From Jeotgalibacillus salarius (GTDB taxonomy: Bacteria > Bacillota > Bacilli > Bacillales > Jeotgalibacillaceae): a stretch of 64,000 nucleotides of DNA. Each line of letters opens with the position of its first letter. Within the stretch, counting starts at the first letter, position 1. The notes beneath the pieces are model-generated. The model searched no databases, was not told where the DNA came from, and saw nothing but the letters and a program-made list of their open reading frames with translations. A program made the position numbers and the translations under genes. Shown here in pieces: positions 37,086 through 48,837 of the stretch. The stretch lies in NCBI RefSeq assembly GCF_004405125.1, contig NZ_SORX01000011.1, forward strand, positions 28,482 through 92,481. The letters run 5' to 3'.

Positions 37086-38021
37086 ATGCGTGCAGGTGCA
37101 TTAGGAGTAGGGCGTTATTTACCTGAAAAAGTTGTGACAAACTTCGATTTGGAAAAGCAGATGGATACATCAGATGAATGGATCCGTACACGAACCGGAA
37201 TTGAAGAAAGAAGATATGCAGCAGATGATGTGAATACATCTGATATGGCCTATGAAGCAGCGCTAAAAGCTTTAAAAGATGCAGATGTCCCAGGTGAAGA
37301 TCTGGATATGATTCTGGTAGCGACAGTTACACCTGACAGACCGTTTCCTTCAGTAGCTACAATACTTCAGGAAAAACTGGGTGCCAATAAGGCTTCGGCA
37401 ATGGATATTTCAGCAGCATGTGCTGGGTTTATATACGGCATGGTAACTGCAAAACAGTTTATTGAAAACGCCGGTTATAAAAGAATCTTAGTAGTAGGTG
37501 TTGAAAAATTAACGAAGATCACGAACTGGGATGACCGTAATACTGCAGTGCTTTTCGGTGATGGGGCAGGTGCAATGCTTCTAGGTCCTGTAGACGATTC
37601 AAAGGGTATATTATCTTTTGAACTTGGGGCTGATGGTTCTGGTGGTAAACACCTCTATCAGGCTGAAGAAGGGTTATATATGAACGGCAGAGAAGTTTTC
37701 AAATTTGCTGTGCGCCAAATGGGTGAATCCAGTATAAATGTACTTGAAAAAGCCGGTTTAACAAAAGAAGATGTTGACTATCTGATACCGCATCAGGCGA
37801 ATATCAGAATTATGGAAGCAGCCAGACAAAGACTTGAATTACCTATTGAAAAGATGTCAATGACTGTGAATAAGTATGGAAATACTTCAGCAGCATCTAT
37901 CATCATTTCGCTTGTGGAGGACCTCGAAGCCGGACGTATAAAAGATGGTGACCTGTTAGTAATGGTCGGCTTTGGCGGCGGATTAACCTGGGGTGCCATT
38001 GCGATGCGATGGGGGAAATAA
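37086..38021 (+). CDS. fabH: Beta-ketoacyl-ACP synthase III FabH
   Basis: A 311-aa enzyme that starts fatty acid synthesis by condensing acyl-CoA with malonyl-ACP. The catalytic triad is visible: Cys112 (SAACAGF), His in PHQANIRIM and Asn in [12 protein letters not shown] follows AGAAGGAAG. fabF follows after 54 bases, the common initiation-elongation pair. Branched-chain primer preference is usual in this lineage but cannot be read from sequence. Confidence 0.96.
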   Translation: MRAGALGVGRYLPEKVVTNFDLEKQMDTSDEWIRTRTGIEERRYAADDVNTSDMAYEAALKALKDADVPGEDLDMILVATVTPDRPFPSVATILQEKLGANKASAMDISAACAGFIYGMVTAKQFIENAGYKRILVVGVEKLTKITNWDDRNTAVLFGDGAGAMLLGPVDDSKGILSFELGADGSGGKHLYQAEEGLYMNGREVFKFAVRQMGESSINVLEKAGLTKEDVDYLIPHQANIRIMEAARQRLELPIEKMSMTVNKYGNTSAASIIISLVEDLEAGRIKDGDLLVMVGFGGGLTWGAIAMRWGK

Positions 38022-38075
38022 CGTTTTCTAAATACAATAATGCTTGATCTATTATTTAAGTAGGAGATGACAATC

Positions 38076-39311
38076 ATGACAAAAAGACGTGTGGTCGTAA
38101 CTGGACTGGGAATGGTATCACCAGTAGGAAATGACGTGGAAACATCCTGGCAGAGTATTATTAACGGGAAATCAGGAATCGGAGAATTAACGAGGCTGAA
38201 TCAGGAAGAGTTTCCTGCCAAGGCTGTAGCAGAATTAAAAGACTTTAATATTGAAGATCATATAGAAAGAAAAGAAGCACGGAAAATGGACCGTTTTACA
38301 CATTATGCAATTGTGGCATCACGTGAGGCAGTGAAAGATTCTGCACTCGATATTGCATCAAATGCCGATCGGATCGGTGTATGGATCGGAAGCGGGATTG
38401 GCGGAATGGAAACATTTGAAAAACAGTTTGAAACGTTCCAAAAGAGAGGTTATAAGCGGGTAAGCCCGTTTTTTGTTCCAATGATGATTCCTGATATGGC
38501 AGCTGGACAAGTGTCCATTGACCTTGGGGCAAAAGGAATGAATTCCTGTACAGTAACAGCGTGTGCGAGCGGAACAAATTCAATTGGTGATGCATTTAAA
38601 GTCATACAGCGTGGAGATGCTGATGCCATGGTCACAGGCGGGGCAGAGGCTCCGATTTCTCAAATGGCAATGGCAGGTTTTGTTGCCAATACAGCTTTAA
38701 CTTTAAATGATGATGTGACAAAAGCCAGCCGTCCATTTGATAAGAACAGGGACGGGTTTGTGATGGGTGAAGGCGCAGGAATTCTTATTTTAGAAGAACT
38801 TGAACATGCGCTTGCAAGAGGTGCCAAAATTTACGCAGAGATTACCGGATATGGTTCTACAGGTGATGCATACCATATTACAGCTCCTGCACCTGGTGGT
38901 GAGGGCGGTGTACGTGCAATGAAGCAGTCACTTGAAGACGCCGGTTTAAAGCCTGAAGAGATCGGTTATATAAACGCCCATGGAACAAGTACAGCTTATA
39001 ACGATAAATATGAAACAATGGCAATTAAAGAAGTGTTTGGTGAACATGCTTATCATCTTGGTATCAGTTCAACTAAATCTATGACAGGACATTTGCTCGG
39101 AGCTGCAGGTGGAGTGGAAGCGATATTCACAGTGCTTGCACTTAAGAATAGTGTACTGCCTCCAACAATCAACCTTGAGGAAGCAGATCCTGACTGTGAT
39201 CTGGACTATATACCTAACACTGCACGTGAACAACAAGTCCAGGCGGCACTAAGTAATTCGCTCGGATTTGGTGGACACAATGCAACAATTGTTTTTAAAA
39301 AGTATGAATAA
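38076..39311 (+). CDS. fabF: Beta-ketoacyl-ACP synthase II FabF
   Basis: A 411-aa condensing enzyme for fatty acid elongation. Cys163 in [11 protein letters not shown] is the nucleophile, with the two His residues in NAHGTST and [15 protein letters not shown] 38076 has TAGGAG upstream; an ATG at 38067 lies inside that site. It is the second gene of the fabHF operon and is followed by a GCGGGG/CCCCGC hairpin. Confidence 0.97.
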   Translation: MTKRRVVVTGLGMVSPVGNDVETSWQSIINGKSGIGELTRLNQEEFPAKAVAELKDFNIEDHIERKEARKMDRFTHYAIVASREAVKDSALDIASNADRIGVWIGSGIGGMETFEKQFETFQKRGYKRVSPFFVPMMIPDMAAGQVSIDLGAKGMNSCTVTACASGTNSIGDAFKVIQRGDADAMVTGGAEAPISQMAMAGFVANTALTLNDDVTKASRPFDKNRDGFVMGEGAGILILEELEHALARGAKIYAEITGYGSTGDAYHITAPAPGGEGGVRAMKQSLEDAGLKPEEIGYINAHGTSTAYNDKYETMAIKEVFGEHAYHLGISSTKSMTGHLLGAAGGVEAIFTVLALKNSVLPPTINLEEADPDCDLDYIPNTAREQQVQAALSNSLGFGGHNATIVFKKYE

Positions 39312-39325
39312 AATACAGATACCAA

Positions 39326-39353
39326 GGCGGGGTTTGCAAATAGCAGCCCCGCT
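39326..39353 (+). terminator. Hairpin after fabF
   Basis: GCGGGG and CCCCGC arms around a 15-base loop, followed by TATTACTAT. It is weak as a terminator. Confidence 0.5.
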
Positions 39354-39473
39354 ATTACTATGAATATGAATGAATATTCATGCATCCTATTGTAATATAA
39401 TTCATTTTACCTATTAAAGTTATTTAAATAATAAAGTATTGTTAATATTATGCCGAAATTTCGAATGTGAAAA

Positions 39474-39597
39474 TATTTTTTGAAATTTTTTTATTCGACA
39501 AAACCCTTTAAAATCAACGTTAATTACAATGAGGGAGTGAATAATTGAAAAGATTTTGAAAAAACAAGTTGATATTGTAATCTATCTGTAATAGTAT
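39474..39597 (+). promoter_or_regulatory. App operon promoter region with CodY-like box
   Basis: The 339-base gap before appD is very AT-rich. It holds a SigA promoter, TTGATA (39569-39574), 17 bases, TAGTAT (39592-39597). About 85 bases upstream, TATTTTTTGAAATTT (39474-39488) resembles the CodY motif AATTTTCWGAAAATT with three mismatches. CodY control of peptide importers is common; here it is inferred. Confidence 0.5.
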
Positions 39598-39650
39598 TTT
39601 ATACAAATAATATAAATTGATTGAAAATAAGAAATATTAGAGGTGTTCAA

Positions 39651-40679
39651 ATGGTTAGAAAAACGGCAGGACAAAATGAGACACCACTTTTAGAGATCAA
39701 GGAACTCCAGACAGGGTTTAAAATTGGTAAGAATTATTACAACGCTGTTGAAAAAGTTTCCTTGAAAGTCGACAAAAGAAAAATTGTCGGAATAGTCGGA
39801 GAATCCGGCTGCGGTAAAAGTGTAATGTCACTGTCAGTTATGCAGCTTCTTCCTCAGGGGATCGGTAAGGTCAGAGGAGGCGAAATTAAGTTTGAAGGCA
39901 GAAACCTTGAAAATCTGTCTGAACGCGAAATGAACAAAATTCGCGGTAAAGATATCTCGATGATTTTCCAGGAACCAATGACTGCACTTAACCCGGTTTT
40001 TACAATCGGTTATCAGATAGAAGAAGTACTTCTTAATCATGAGAATATTGATAAGAAGGAAGCAAGAAAGAAAAGTATTGCATTATTGAAGAGTGTTGGG
40101 ATACCAAGACCTGAGAGCATCGTTGAAGAATATCCTCACCAGCTTTCGGGTGGCATGAGACAGCGTGTAATGATTGCAATGGCAATCGCCTGTCAGCCTA
40201 AGCTGCTGATTGCAGATGAGCCTACAACTGCACTGGATGTAACGGTTCAGGCACAGATACTTGAACTACTGAAAGATATACAAGAAGCGAACGATATGGC
40301 AATTATCATGATTACGCATGATCTCGGCGTCGTCTCGGAAATCTGTGACGAGGTTATTGTTATGTATGCAGGTAAAATCGTGGAAAGAACGGATGTAATC
40401 ACACTATTCGAAGATCCTAAACATCCATATACTCAGCTGCTCATGAATGCAATTCCAAAAATGGATGAAAATCAGGAAACACTTGCGACGATAGAAGGAC
40501 TTGTACCTTCTATTCAGAAAATGCCTCAGGTGGGGTGCAGATTTGCTAACAGGTGTCCGAAAGCTATGCCCGAGTGTACACAAATCACTCCATTGCTTGC
40601 TGAAGACGATCCGGGGCATGAAGTTGCATGTATTTTATATGAAAACAGTAAACAGCCTGAAAGGGTGGGTGACAGATGA
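39651..40679 (+). CDS. appD: Oligopeptide ABC transporter ATPase AppD/OppD
   Basis: A 342-aa ABC ATPase. Walker A GESGCGKS, signature LSGGMRQRV, Walker [14 protein letters not shown] and the switch His (ITHDLG) are all intact. The C-terminal oligopeptide-type extension with Cys motif [14 protein letters not shown] is present. ATG 39651 is preferred, with AGAGGTG upstream. It opens appDFABC, the B. subtilis app order. It overlaps appF by four bases. Confidence 0.92.
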   Translation: MVRKTAGQNETPLLEIKELQTGFKIGKNYYNAVEKVSLKVDKRKIVGIVGESGCGKSVMSLSVMQLLPQGIGKVRGGEIKFEGRNLENLSEREMNKIRGKDISMIFQEPMTALNPVFTIGYQIEEVLLNHENIDKKEARKKSIALLKSVGIPRPESIVEEYPHQLSGGMRQRVMIAMAIACQPKLLIADEPTTALDVTVQAQILELLKDIQEANDMAIIMITHDLGVVSEICDEVIVMYAGKIVERTDVITLFEDPKHPYTQLLMNAIPKMDENQETLATIEGLVPSIQKMPQVGCRFANRCPKAMPECTQITPLLAEDDPGHEVACILYENSKQPERVGDR

Positions 40680-41689
40680 ACATGACGGAAACGCGCGAAA
40701 CAGCCGCTCAGCCGCCTGAAACTGAAAAAGAAATATTACTGGATATCCAAAACCTCAAGACTTATTACCCGATAAAAGGCGGGTTCTTAAAAAGGACAAT
40801 TGGTAATGTTAAAGCTGTTGATGACATCAATATTCAGATTAAAAAAGGTGAAACAATGGGTCTTGTTGGTGAATCCGGATGTGGAAAATCTACAACCGGC
40901 CGCACAATTCTCAGACTATTAACACCTACTGAAGGAAAAATCCTTTTTGATGGTAAAGACATTACAAAAATTAAAGGTAACGCTCTTAGAAAAGCAAGAC
41001 AGGATTTTCAAATGGTTTTTCAGGATCCTTATGCTTCTCTGAATCCAACTCAGAGTGTTGGAGATATTATCTCTGAGCCGATTCGCAATTATCGCAGAGT
41101 CAGCAAGAAAGAGTTGAAGCCTGAAATTCTTGAGCTGCTTGGAAGAGTTGGACTGCCGGCTGAAGCATATGACAAGTACGCCCATGAGTTTTCAGGGGGT
41201 CAGCGACAGAGAATCGGTATAGCAAGAGCACTTGCGCTGAAGCCAAAGCTGATTGTAGCCGATGAGCCTGTTTCAGCTCTGGATGTATCTGTTCAGTCAC
41301 AGGTGCTTAACCTGCTGAAAGAGCTTCAGGACGAATTTGATCTTACCTACTTATTTATTGCCCATGACCTCAGTGTTGTTAAACATATGAGTGACAGAAT
41401 CGGGGTTATGTATCTTGGCAATATGGTAGAAGTGGCAGACAACAAAAGCTTATATGCTGAGCCGCTTCATCCATACACTCAGGCACTCATATCAGCTATA
41501 CCTGAAGCAGATCCAAAGAAGCGGAAAGAACGTATTGTCCTTCAGGGTGATGTTCCTTCACCTGCTAATCCGCCTTCAGGCTGTCCATTCCATACGCGCT
41601 GCCCAATGGCAAAAGCGGAATGTGCTGAAATCAAGCCTGCTTTAAAGGAGGTGAAACCTGGTCACCACGTAGCTTGCATTCTGTACTAA
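40676..41689 (+). CDS. appF: Oligopeptide ABC transporter ATPase AppF/OppF
   Basis: A 337-aa ABC ATPase partner of AppD. Walker [10 protein letters not shown], signature [10 protein letters not shown], Walker [14 protein letters not shown] and IAHDLS are clear. The C-terminal Cys cluster [14 protein letters not shown] is a feature of the Opp/Dpp subfamily. ATG overlaps the appD stop, indicating coupling. Confidence 0.93.
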   Translation: MNMTETRETAAQPPETEKEILLDIQNLKTYYPIKGGFLKRTIGNVKAVDDINIQIKKGETMGLVGESGCGKSTTGRTILRLLTPTEGKILFDGKDITKIKGNALRKARQDFQMVFQDPYASLNPTQSVGDIISEPIRNYRRVSKKELKPEILELLGRVGLPAEAYDKYAHEFSGGQRQRIGIARALALKPKLIVADEPVSALDVSVQSQVLNLLKELQDEFDLTYLFIAHDLSVVKHMSDRIGVMYLGNMVEVADNKSLYAEPLHPYTQALISAIPEADPKKRKERIVLQGDVPSPANPPSGCPFHTRCPMAKAECAEIKPALKEVKPGHHVACILY

Positions 41690-41720
41690 GAAAAACAAAC
41701 AATTTTGGGGGGAAACATTA

Positions 41721-43481
41721 ATGAAAAAGAAATCGCTATTGCTGATGCTTACATTGCTTCTTGTGCTATCTGCATTTTTAGCAGCATGTAGCTCAGGAGA
41801 AAATGCTGAAGAACCAGCAGAAAATGACACTGAAACAGAAACACCTGATGATGGTACTGAAGATGAAGGATCCGAAGACGATGAAGCTTCAGGCGAAGCA
41901 CAACAGGGTGGAACACTTACATATGGTGTAGATTCTGCTCCAGAAGGCCTTTTCAACTGGGCATTCTACGGTATCGTAACTGATGCAGACATCCTTGCTC
42001 TATTTGATGAGGGACTCATTCAGTATGACGAGAACCTTGCACCTGAACCAAACCTTGCAACATGGGAAACAGAAGATAACCAAACATTCACATTCACATT
42101 TGAAGAAGGTGTAATGTGGCATGATGGTGTTGAATTAACAGTACATGACTGGGTATTCGCACTTGAAACAATTGCAGATCCTGACTATGATGGACCACGT
42201 TTTGCTAACGTTCAAACAATCGAAGGTGCTCAAGCATACCGCGATGGTGAAGCTGACAGCATTTCCGGTCTTAACGTAATTGATGACTATAACATCGAAG
42301 TAACTTTCGATAAAGCTCGTGTAAACAACCTTGTAAACGTATGGGCATATCCTATGAGCCGTGCGCAATTCGAAGGTATTCCGGTTGCTGAAATGTCAGC
42401 TTCTGAGCAGGTACGTACAAAGCCAGTTGGTCTTGGACCATTCAAAGTTGACAGCATTACTCCTGGTGAAGCAGTTATCATGACAAGATTTGATGATTAC
42501 TGGAAAGGTCCTGCTAACCTTGATGGGATTAACGTTCAAGTAATCGACAATACAACAACTGTTGGTGCGCTAGGTAATGGCGATATCGATATGATCTCTC
42601 TACAGCCTGTAAATGGTGAGGAAGTAGAAGCACTTGATAATGTAGAAGTAGTAACTTACCCAGGTCTTTCTTATTACTATGTAGGATTTAAGCTTGGAAC
42701 ATTCAATTCAGAAACAAATGAAATCGTTGAAGATAAAGAAAAGTATGCTGATGTGAATCTTCGTAAAGCAATGGCACATGCGATTGACCGTCAAACTTGG
42801 ATTGATGCATTCTTCTTCGGATATGGTTCTCCTGTAAATGGTCCAGTACCATCAAGCCACTGGATTGCAGCTGACCCTGAAGAACTTGCAACTTACGACT
42901 ATGATCCTGAAAAAGCAAAAGAACTTCTTGCTGAAGCTGGATATGAAGATACAAATGGCGACGGATTTGTAGAAGATCCGAATGGTGAAGAGTTTGTTGC
43001 TAAATTCTCACACTATGCTACTGGTAACCCGACATTTGAAACGCGTGCACAGGCAATTGTTCAGTTCTGGCAGGAAGTTGGTATCAATGCTGAACTTGAA
43101 ATGGCAGAAGTAAACCTTTACTACGATATGATCGAAAAAGATGATCCATCAATCGAAACATTCTTCGGTGGCTGGGGAACTGGCGCTGATCCGGATCCAA
43201 CTGCACTATGGGGATCTGACCAGCTTTGGAACTACCCACGTTACAAAAATGAAGAGTCTGACAAGCTTCTTGCTGACGCACTTGATATTGAAATTGTAGG
43301 TGACGATCAGGAAGCACGTAAAGACCTGTATGTTGAATGGCAGAAAATGATTGCAGAAGATGTTCCGATGATCTTCATCGCACAGCTTGAAGAAATCGTT
43401 GCACTTAGCAGCCGTGTTGAAAACGTTGAGTATGACGTTTCAGGTGCTAACAGCCCGCACGAATGGTCTATCGCTCAATAA
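41721..43481 (+). CDS. appA: Oligopeptide-binding lipoprotein AppA
   Basis: A 586-aa extracellular solute-binding protein family 5 member. The signal peptide ends in lipobox LAAC (Cys about 23), followed by a long acidic linker (residues about 25-60). The GTLTYGVDSAPEGLFNWAF start of the mature domain and the ITPGEAVIMTRFDDYWKG segment are family-5 hallmarks. Strong RBS TTGGGGGGAAAC. It captures peptides for AppBC. The acidic linker suits a salt-adapted surface protein, an inference only. Confidence 0.92.
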   Translation: MKKKSLLLMLTLLLVLSAFLAACSSGENAEEPAENDTETETPDDGTEDEGSEDDEASGEAQQGGTLTYGVDSAPEGLFNWAFYGIVTDADILALFDEGLIQYDENLAPEPNLATWETEDNQTFTFTFEEGVMWHDGVELTVHDWVFALETIADPDYDGPRFANVQTIEGAQAYRDGEADSISGLNVIDDYNIEVTFDKARVNNLVNVWAYPMSRAQFEGIPVAEMSASEQVRTKPVGLGPFKVDSITPGEAVIMTRFDDYWKGPANLDGINVQVIDNTTTVGALGNGDIDMISLQPVNGEEVEALDNVEVVTYPGLSYYYVGFKLGTFNSETNEIVEDKEKYADVNLRKAMAHAIDRQTWIDAFFFGYGSPVNGPVPSSHWIAADPEELATYDYDPEKAKELLAEAGYEDTNGDGFVEDPNGEEFVAKFSHYATGNPTFETRAQAIVQFWQEVGINAELEMAEVNLYYDMIEKDDPSIETFFGGWGTGADPDPTALWGSDQLWNYPRYKNEESDKLLADALDIEIVGDDQEARKDLYVEWQKMIAEDVPMIFIAQLEEIVALSSRVENVEYDVSGANSPHEWSIAQ

Positions 43482-43515
43482 TATTTTGCAGTAAAGATTG
43501 ATAAGGAGAGTATCT

Positions 43516-44484
43516 ATGTTAAAGTATACAATTCGCCGAATAATCGGTATGATTCCAATGCTTCTCCTTATCTCCTTCGTAGTGTTTCTCCTGGCGAAAG
43601 CAATGCCGGGAGATTCGCTAAGTGGGGAGATTGATCCGAATAACACGGACCCTGAGTACATAGAAGAAATGCGTGAAAGACTGGGTTATAACGATCCAAT
43701 TATTGTTCAGTATTTCAGATGGGTTGGCGGATTTACACAAGGTGATTTTGGAAAATCAACACGATATAAAGTACCTGTAGCAGACTTAGTAGCAGAAAGA
43801 ATTCCTAATACGATATTCTTGGGTGTGACATCACTTGTAATTACGTATATCTTAGCCTTTGCAATGGGGATATATGCAGGAAGAAAGCCGTATACTTTCG
43901 GAGATAATATTATTGGTGGTCTGAACTACCTTGGTCTGGCCATACCATCCTTTATCGCCGCAGTATTCGCTATCTATTTCTTCTCCTTTAACCTTGGCTG
44001 GATTCCTTATTCAGGCTCAGTAGATCCAACGCTGCAACCCGGCACATTTGATTATTGGCTAAGCCGTATTCACCATGTGATCATGCCGGCTATTGTTTTA
44101 GGAGCATTAGCTACTGCCAGTTATACGCAGTTTTTACGAAATGACATTATTGAAAACAGCAGAAAAGACTTTGTACGTACAGCTCGTGCAAAAGGTACTC
44201 CAACATCTAAGATTTATAATGTTCATATCATGCGTAACTCGATTATCCCGCTTGTCACATTTCTTGGCTTTGATATTGCAACACTCATCAGTGGCGCGAT
44301 TATCACGGAAACAATTTTTACTTACCCGGGAATCGGACAATTATTCCTGCAGTCTGTAACAAATCGTGACTATCCAACACTAATGGTTATTACAATGATG
44401 CTTTCAACTTTGACATTAGTAGGAAACCTGATTGCTGATATTTTGTATGGTGTTGTTGATCCAAGAATACGTCTGGATTCATAA
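43516..44484 (+). CDS. appB: Oligopeptide ABC transporter permease AppB
   Basis: A 322-aa permease with six predicted membrane helices. The N-terminal YTIRRIIGMIPMLLLIS and the loop RTARAKGTPTSKIYNVHIMRN (EAA-like) are characteristic of OppB/DppB. ATG 43516 is chosen with ATAAGGAGAG upstream; a start at 43498 lacks a site. Fourth gene in appDFABC. Confidence 0.92.
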   Translation: MLKYTIRRIIGMIPMLLLISFVVFLLAKAMPGDSLSGEIDPNNTDPEYIEEMRERLGYNDPIIVQYFRWVGGFTQGDFGKSTRYKVPVADLVAERIPNTIFLGVTSLVITYILAFAMGIYAGRKPYTFGDNIIGGLNYLGLAIPSFIAAVFAIYFFSFNLGWIPYSGSVDPTLQPGTFDYWLSRIHHVIMPAIVLGALATASYTQFLRNDIIENSRKDFVRTARAKGTPTSKIYNVHIMRNSIIPLVTFLGFDIATLISGAIITETIFTYPGIGQLFLQSVTNRDYPTLMVITMMLSTLTLVGNLIADILYGVVDPRIRLDS

Positions 44485-44499
44485 AGGAGGAATTATTCA

Positions 44500-45405
44500 A
44501 TGGTAAACGTAACAGCAGATTCAAACAAGTCACAGGAAAAAACCATTAATATGTCTCCTTGGGCAATAGCCAGACGTAAGTTTTTGAGAAATAAACTCGC
44601 TATGATCAGCAGTTTTTTCTTGTTGACAGTAATTATCATTTCATTTTTAGCACCATTTATCACAACTGCTGATATTTCAAAAGTAAATATTATGCAAATG
44701 ACATTGGAACCAAGTGGTGATCACTGGCTGGGTACTGATAAATCAGGTCGTGATGTATTTACACGTCTGTTGTATGGTGGACGTGTGTCATTGCTTGTAG
44801 GTATGGCATGTACAGCATTGGTTGTATTGTTTGGCACAATTGTCGGTTCAATCGCAGGGTTTTATGGCGGAATTGTTGACTCAGCTTTAATGCGTTTCAC
44901 AGATTTCGTTCTTAACTTCCCATTCCTTGTATTCGTAATTGTACTTAGTGCGATTTTCCGTGGCTATGTAGATGGATTGACAATCCTCATTGTTGTGATC
45001 AGTTTACTCAGTTGGGGCGGAGTTGCCCGTATCGTGAGAAGTAAAATTCTTGCAGAAAAAGAAAATGAGTATATACTGGCTTCAGTTTCAATCGGTTGTA
45101 AACCATCTAAAGTAATCATTAAGCACTTGCTGCCTAACGTGCTATCAACAATTATTGTTCAGTCAACCATTCTGTTTGCCGGGCTGATTGTTGCTGAATC
45201 AGGTTTAAGTTACCTTGGGTTCGGTGTACCTCAGACTATCCCGAGTTGGGGGAATATGCTTTCCGCTTCACAGGAATCTGACGTATTAGCAAACAAACCG
45301 TGGATCTGGATGCCACCGGCAATCATTTTGACGATTACAATATTATCAATCAACTTTATCGGTGAAGGCTTGAAGGATGCATTTAATCCAAAGTCAAACC
45401 GTTAA
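44500..45405 (+). CDS. appC: Oligopeptide ABC transporter permease AppC
   Basis: A 301-aa OppC/DppC-type permease. It has the N-terminal cytoplasmic segment SPWAIARRKFLRNKLAM, the HWLGTDKSGRDVFTRLLYGGR motif and the EAA-like loop LASVSIGCKPSKVIIKHLLPN. AAAGGAGGAATTATTCA precedes ATG. Last gene of the operon, followed by a terminator. Confidence 0.93.
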   Translation: MVNVTADSNKSQEKTINMSPWAIARRKFLRNKLAMISSFFLLTVIIISFLAPFITTADISKVNIMQMTLEPSGDHWLGTDKSGRDVFTRLLYGGRVSLLVGMACTALVVLFGTIVGSIAGFYGGIVDSALMRFTDFVLNFPFLVFVIVLSAIFRGYVDGLTILIVVISLLSWGGVARIVRSKILAEKENEYILASVSIGCKPSKVIIKHLLPNVLSTIIVQSTILFAGLIVAESGLSYLGFGVPQTIPSWGNMLSASQESDVLANKPWIWMPPAIILTITILSINFIGEGLKDAFNPKSNR

Positions 45406-45408
45406 TTG

Positions 45409-45440
45409 TAAAAGCATCTCTCTCGGGAGGTGCTTTTTCA
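45409..45440 (+). terminator. Terminator after appC
   Basis: Stem AAAGCATCTC / GAGGTGCTTT with a six-base loop and a T run. Confidence 0.85.
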
Positions 45441-45493
45441 TTTCCTGGGAAATGATTTTTATAAAAACAGCATATATTAACACGGGGTGTTAA

Positions 45494-45712
45494 ATGATGA
45501 TCAGATTTTGCATTTACATAGCAGGGTTCATGATGCTTTGTTCGGGATTTATACATAGTATGATTTTCCTAAACTTAATTCCATCAGGGAATACGTCTTT
45601 AGAATACATCAAATATTTATTCAGCCATACTGAAACTTACGGGATACCGTTAGGCATTTTGTTCATTCATCTGTCTACATTAAAAAAATCCGGCAAGAGC
45701 CGGACTTCTTAG
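45494..45712 (+). CDS. Small membrane protein, function unknown
   Basis: A 72-aa protein with two predicted membrane helices (about 5-30 and 48-63) joined by a loop SGNTSLEYIKYLFSHTETYG, and a basic C-terminus. The ATG has CACGGGGTG upstream. I do not recognise a named family, although small two-helix proteins of this look occur beside trpS in related genomes as far as I recall. Its 3' end overlaps the trpS terminator hairpin, so the last codons are constrained by that element. Confidence 0.6.
   Translation: MMIRFCIYIAGFMMLCSGFIHSMIFLNLIPSGNTSLEYIKYLFSHTETYGIPLGILFIHLSTLKKSGKSRTS
45682..45708 (-). terminator. Terminator after trpS
   Basis: Minus-strand stem AAGTCCGGC-TCTT-GCCGGATTTTTTTA. 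It overlaps the 3' end of the convergent 72-aa ORF. Confidence 0.88.
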
Positions 45713-45725
45713 TTGGATCAATATC

Positions 45726-47011
<1,286 letters not shown>

Positions 47012-47017
47012 AAAACA

Positions 47018-47047
47018 ATTATAATCCAATTCAGGAGATCTAATCAA
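47018..47047 (-). promoter_or_regulatory. trpS promoter
   Basis: Minus strand: TTGATT (47047-47042), 18 bases, TATAAT (47023-47018), just upstream of the T-box leader. The remaining sequence up to 47258 is AT-rich with no other clear signal. Confidence 0.6.
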
Positions 47048-47258
47048 TCATTTTAGAAAAATCCCTATTAAAAGTATGTTTCTACCTGACCAGATCCCAT
47101 GGAAGAGTATGTAGCAATCATCAATGTTTAAAGTTATGAGAACAAATGATGTAAATTCAGAAATAATTAACAAAATAATTCAATATGTCGTTTCTTTTAC
47201 TAATATTACTTGTTAGAATAAAAAGGTACATAAAAATGAGTTGGTAGGAGAGGTAAAC

Positions 47259-48455
47259 GTGTCATTGAAATACATCGCAACTTCTGCAAGCGTTGCAATT
47301 TTAGCTCTGGCAGTATTTAATACTGACGTAAATGCAGAATCACAACAGGAAAAACAACATCAAATTCGTGAAATTTTACAACAGCAAAAAGAATTCCCGG
47401 AATCAATGCCCCGGTTTGTCTATGATTCAGGTCTGAACTTTGAATACCCTGATGCTGTCAGAGGTATATATGTAACTGGCCATTCTGCCGGAGGAGAAAG
47501 ATTTCAAACATTACTTGATTTGATGGACAATACTGATCTTAATGCAATGGTAGTAGACATTAAAGAAGATCACGGTTATTTAACGTATATGCCAGAAGAA
47601 GATTCTAAGTTTTATGATATAGGACAGCCTTACATTAAAGAACCACGTGAAATGCTTGAAACGTTAGAAGAGCATGAAGTTTATCCGATTGCCCGAATTG
47701 TTGTATTTAAAGATTCTGTTTTGGCTGAAAACCGCCCTGACTTATCTTTCCAGGAAAATGGTTCGGTATGGGCAAATGGCCGGGGAGAGGCATTTGTAAA
47801 TCCATTCTTAAAAGAAGTATGGGATTATAATATTGAAATTGCGATAGAAGCTGCTAAAATGGGATTCCAGGAAATTCAATTTGACTATGTCCGCTTTCCT
47901 GAAGGTTTCGAAACAAGGGACGATATTCTGACATATGATACAGGAGAGTACACGGATGATGGAAGCGATGATACAAATGAAAGAGTCGATGCTGTAACAG
48001 ATTTTGTTGAATATGCGTCTGATCAGCTTGAACCTTATGATGTTGAAGTATCTGTAGATATCTTCGGATATTCTGCAACACTGCCTGAAGCTCCGGGAAT
48101 TGGTCAAAACTTTAACCGGATCTCAGAGCATGTTGATGTCATTTCCTCTATGATTTATCCAAGTCACTGGACATCTTATTTTGGAATTGCAAAGCCGGAT
48201 CTTGAACCATATAACCTTATTGCCGAATATGCGAAAGTTGAAAATGCAAAGCTCGCTGAATTGGAAAATCCACCAGTATCAAGACCATGGATACAGGATT
48301 TCACTGCATCTTACCTTGGTGCCGGTAATTATCTGGTATACGGCCCGAATGAGGTGAAAGCCCAGATTGATGCCTTATATGATAATGGGATAAATGAATT
48401 TCTATTATGGAATGCAGGAAACACTTACACAGGCGGAGTAGATTATTTGCCGTAA
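47259..48455 (+). CDS. Secreted putative glycoside hydrolase (DUF4015)
   Basis: A 398-aa exported protein. The signal peptide SLKYIATSASVAILALAVFN...VNA is probably cut after Ala. The rest is a TIM-barrel-like DUF4015 putative glycosyl hydrolase domain: VRGIYVTGHSAGG, MVVDIKEDHGYLTY, IQFDYVRFPEG, VSVDIFGYS, ISSMIYPSHW and the C-terminal EFLLWNAGNTYT. The polysaccharide target is unknown; a cell-wall or exopolysaccharide role is possible. GTG 47259 is chosen because GGTAGGAGAGG precedes it; a TTG at 47241 lies within that region. Single gene with terminator. Confidence 0.85.
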   Translation: MSLKYIATSASVAILALAVFNTDVNAESQQEKQHQIREILQQQKEFPESMPRFVYDSGLNFEYPDAVRGIYVTGHSAGGERFQTLLDLMDNTDLNAMVVDIKEDHGYLTYMPEEDSKFYDIGQPYIKEPREMLETLEEHEVYPIARIVVFKDSVLAENRPDLSFQENGSVWANGRGEAFVNPFLKEVWDYNIEIAIEAAKMGFQEIQFDYVRFPEGFETRDDILTYDTGEYTDDGSDDTNERVDAVTDFVEYASDQLEPYDVEVSVDIFGYSATLPEAPGIGQNFNRISEHVDVISSMIYPSHWTSYFGIAKPDLEPYNLIAEYAKVENAKLAELENPPVSRPWIQDFTASYLGAGNYLVYGPNEVKAQIDALYDNGINEFLLWNAGNTYTGGVDYLP

Positions 48456-48475
48456 ACAACATGAGAAAAACATCA

Positions 48476-48515
48476 CAGAAACCGGCACATCTTTTTTGTG
48501 CCGGTTTCTGTTTTT
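48476..48515 (+). terminator. Terminator after the DUF4015 gene
   Basis: Stem CAGAAACCGGCACA / TGTGCCGGTTTCTG with a seven-base loop and TTTTT. Confidence 0.92.
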
Positions 48516-48531
48516 AGATTTAGCTATGTTA

Positions 48532-48682
48532 AAGCCCAATGTTGTTTTTGCACAGCTGATGATTTGAGCGGAAGGGGCCATATGGGCTGGAGGTGACAGG
48601 TGAGACAGTCAGAGCCTGATTGGCTCATTGCCCGGCTGCGAGTCCCCTGAAACAGAAATCAATAGACAACTTCAAAAGAGCT
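48532..48682 (+). repeat. Dispersed structured intergenic repeat, copy C
   Basis: The first 26 bases from the GCCCAATGTTG lead-in through CACAGCTG are identical to copy A. It keeps GACAGGTGAGAC, a hairpin GAGCC-tgatt-GGCTC (48612-48626) in place of the copy A hairpin, and the GAAATCAATAGACAACTTC end. The middle is shortened and diverged. Confidence 0.75.
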
Positions 48683-48735
48683 TAGATTCAAACTGTATGA
48701 AATAGCTTCTTACTAAAAATAATATCAATTAACAA

Positions 48736-48763
48736 GTTTAAATTGTGTAAATAAGGGTATAAT
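48736..48763 (+). promoter_or_regulatory. SigB promoter of yjbC (overlapping SigA -10)
   Basis: GTTTAA (48736-48741), 13 bases, GGGTAT (48755-48760), an exact fit to the SigB consensus. TATAAT at 48758-48763 overlaps it and could serve SigA. Confidence 0.75.
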
Positions 48764-48837
48764 AATATAGTTAATTACCCTCGACAATAATACCTCTCAA
48801 ACAACCAACACTTTTTAATACCGAAAGGGGACATATC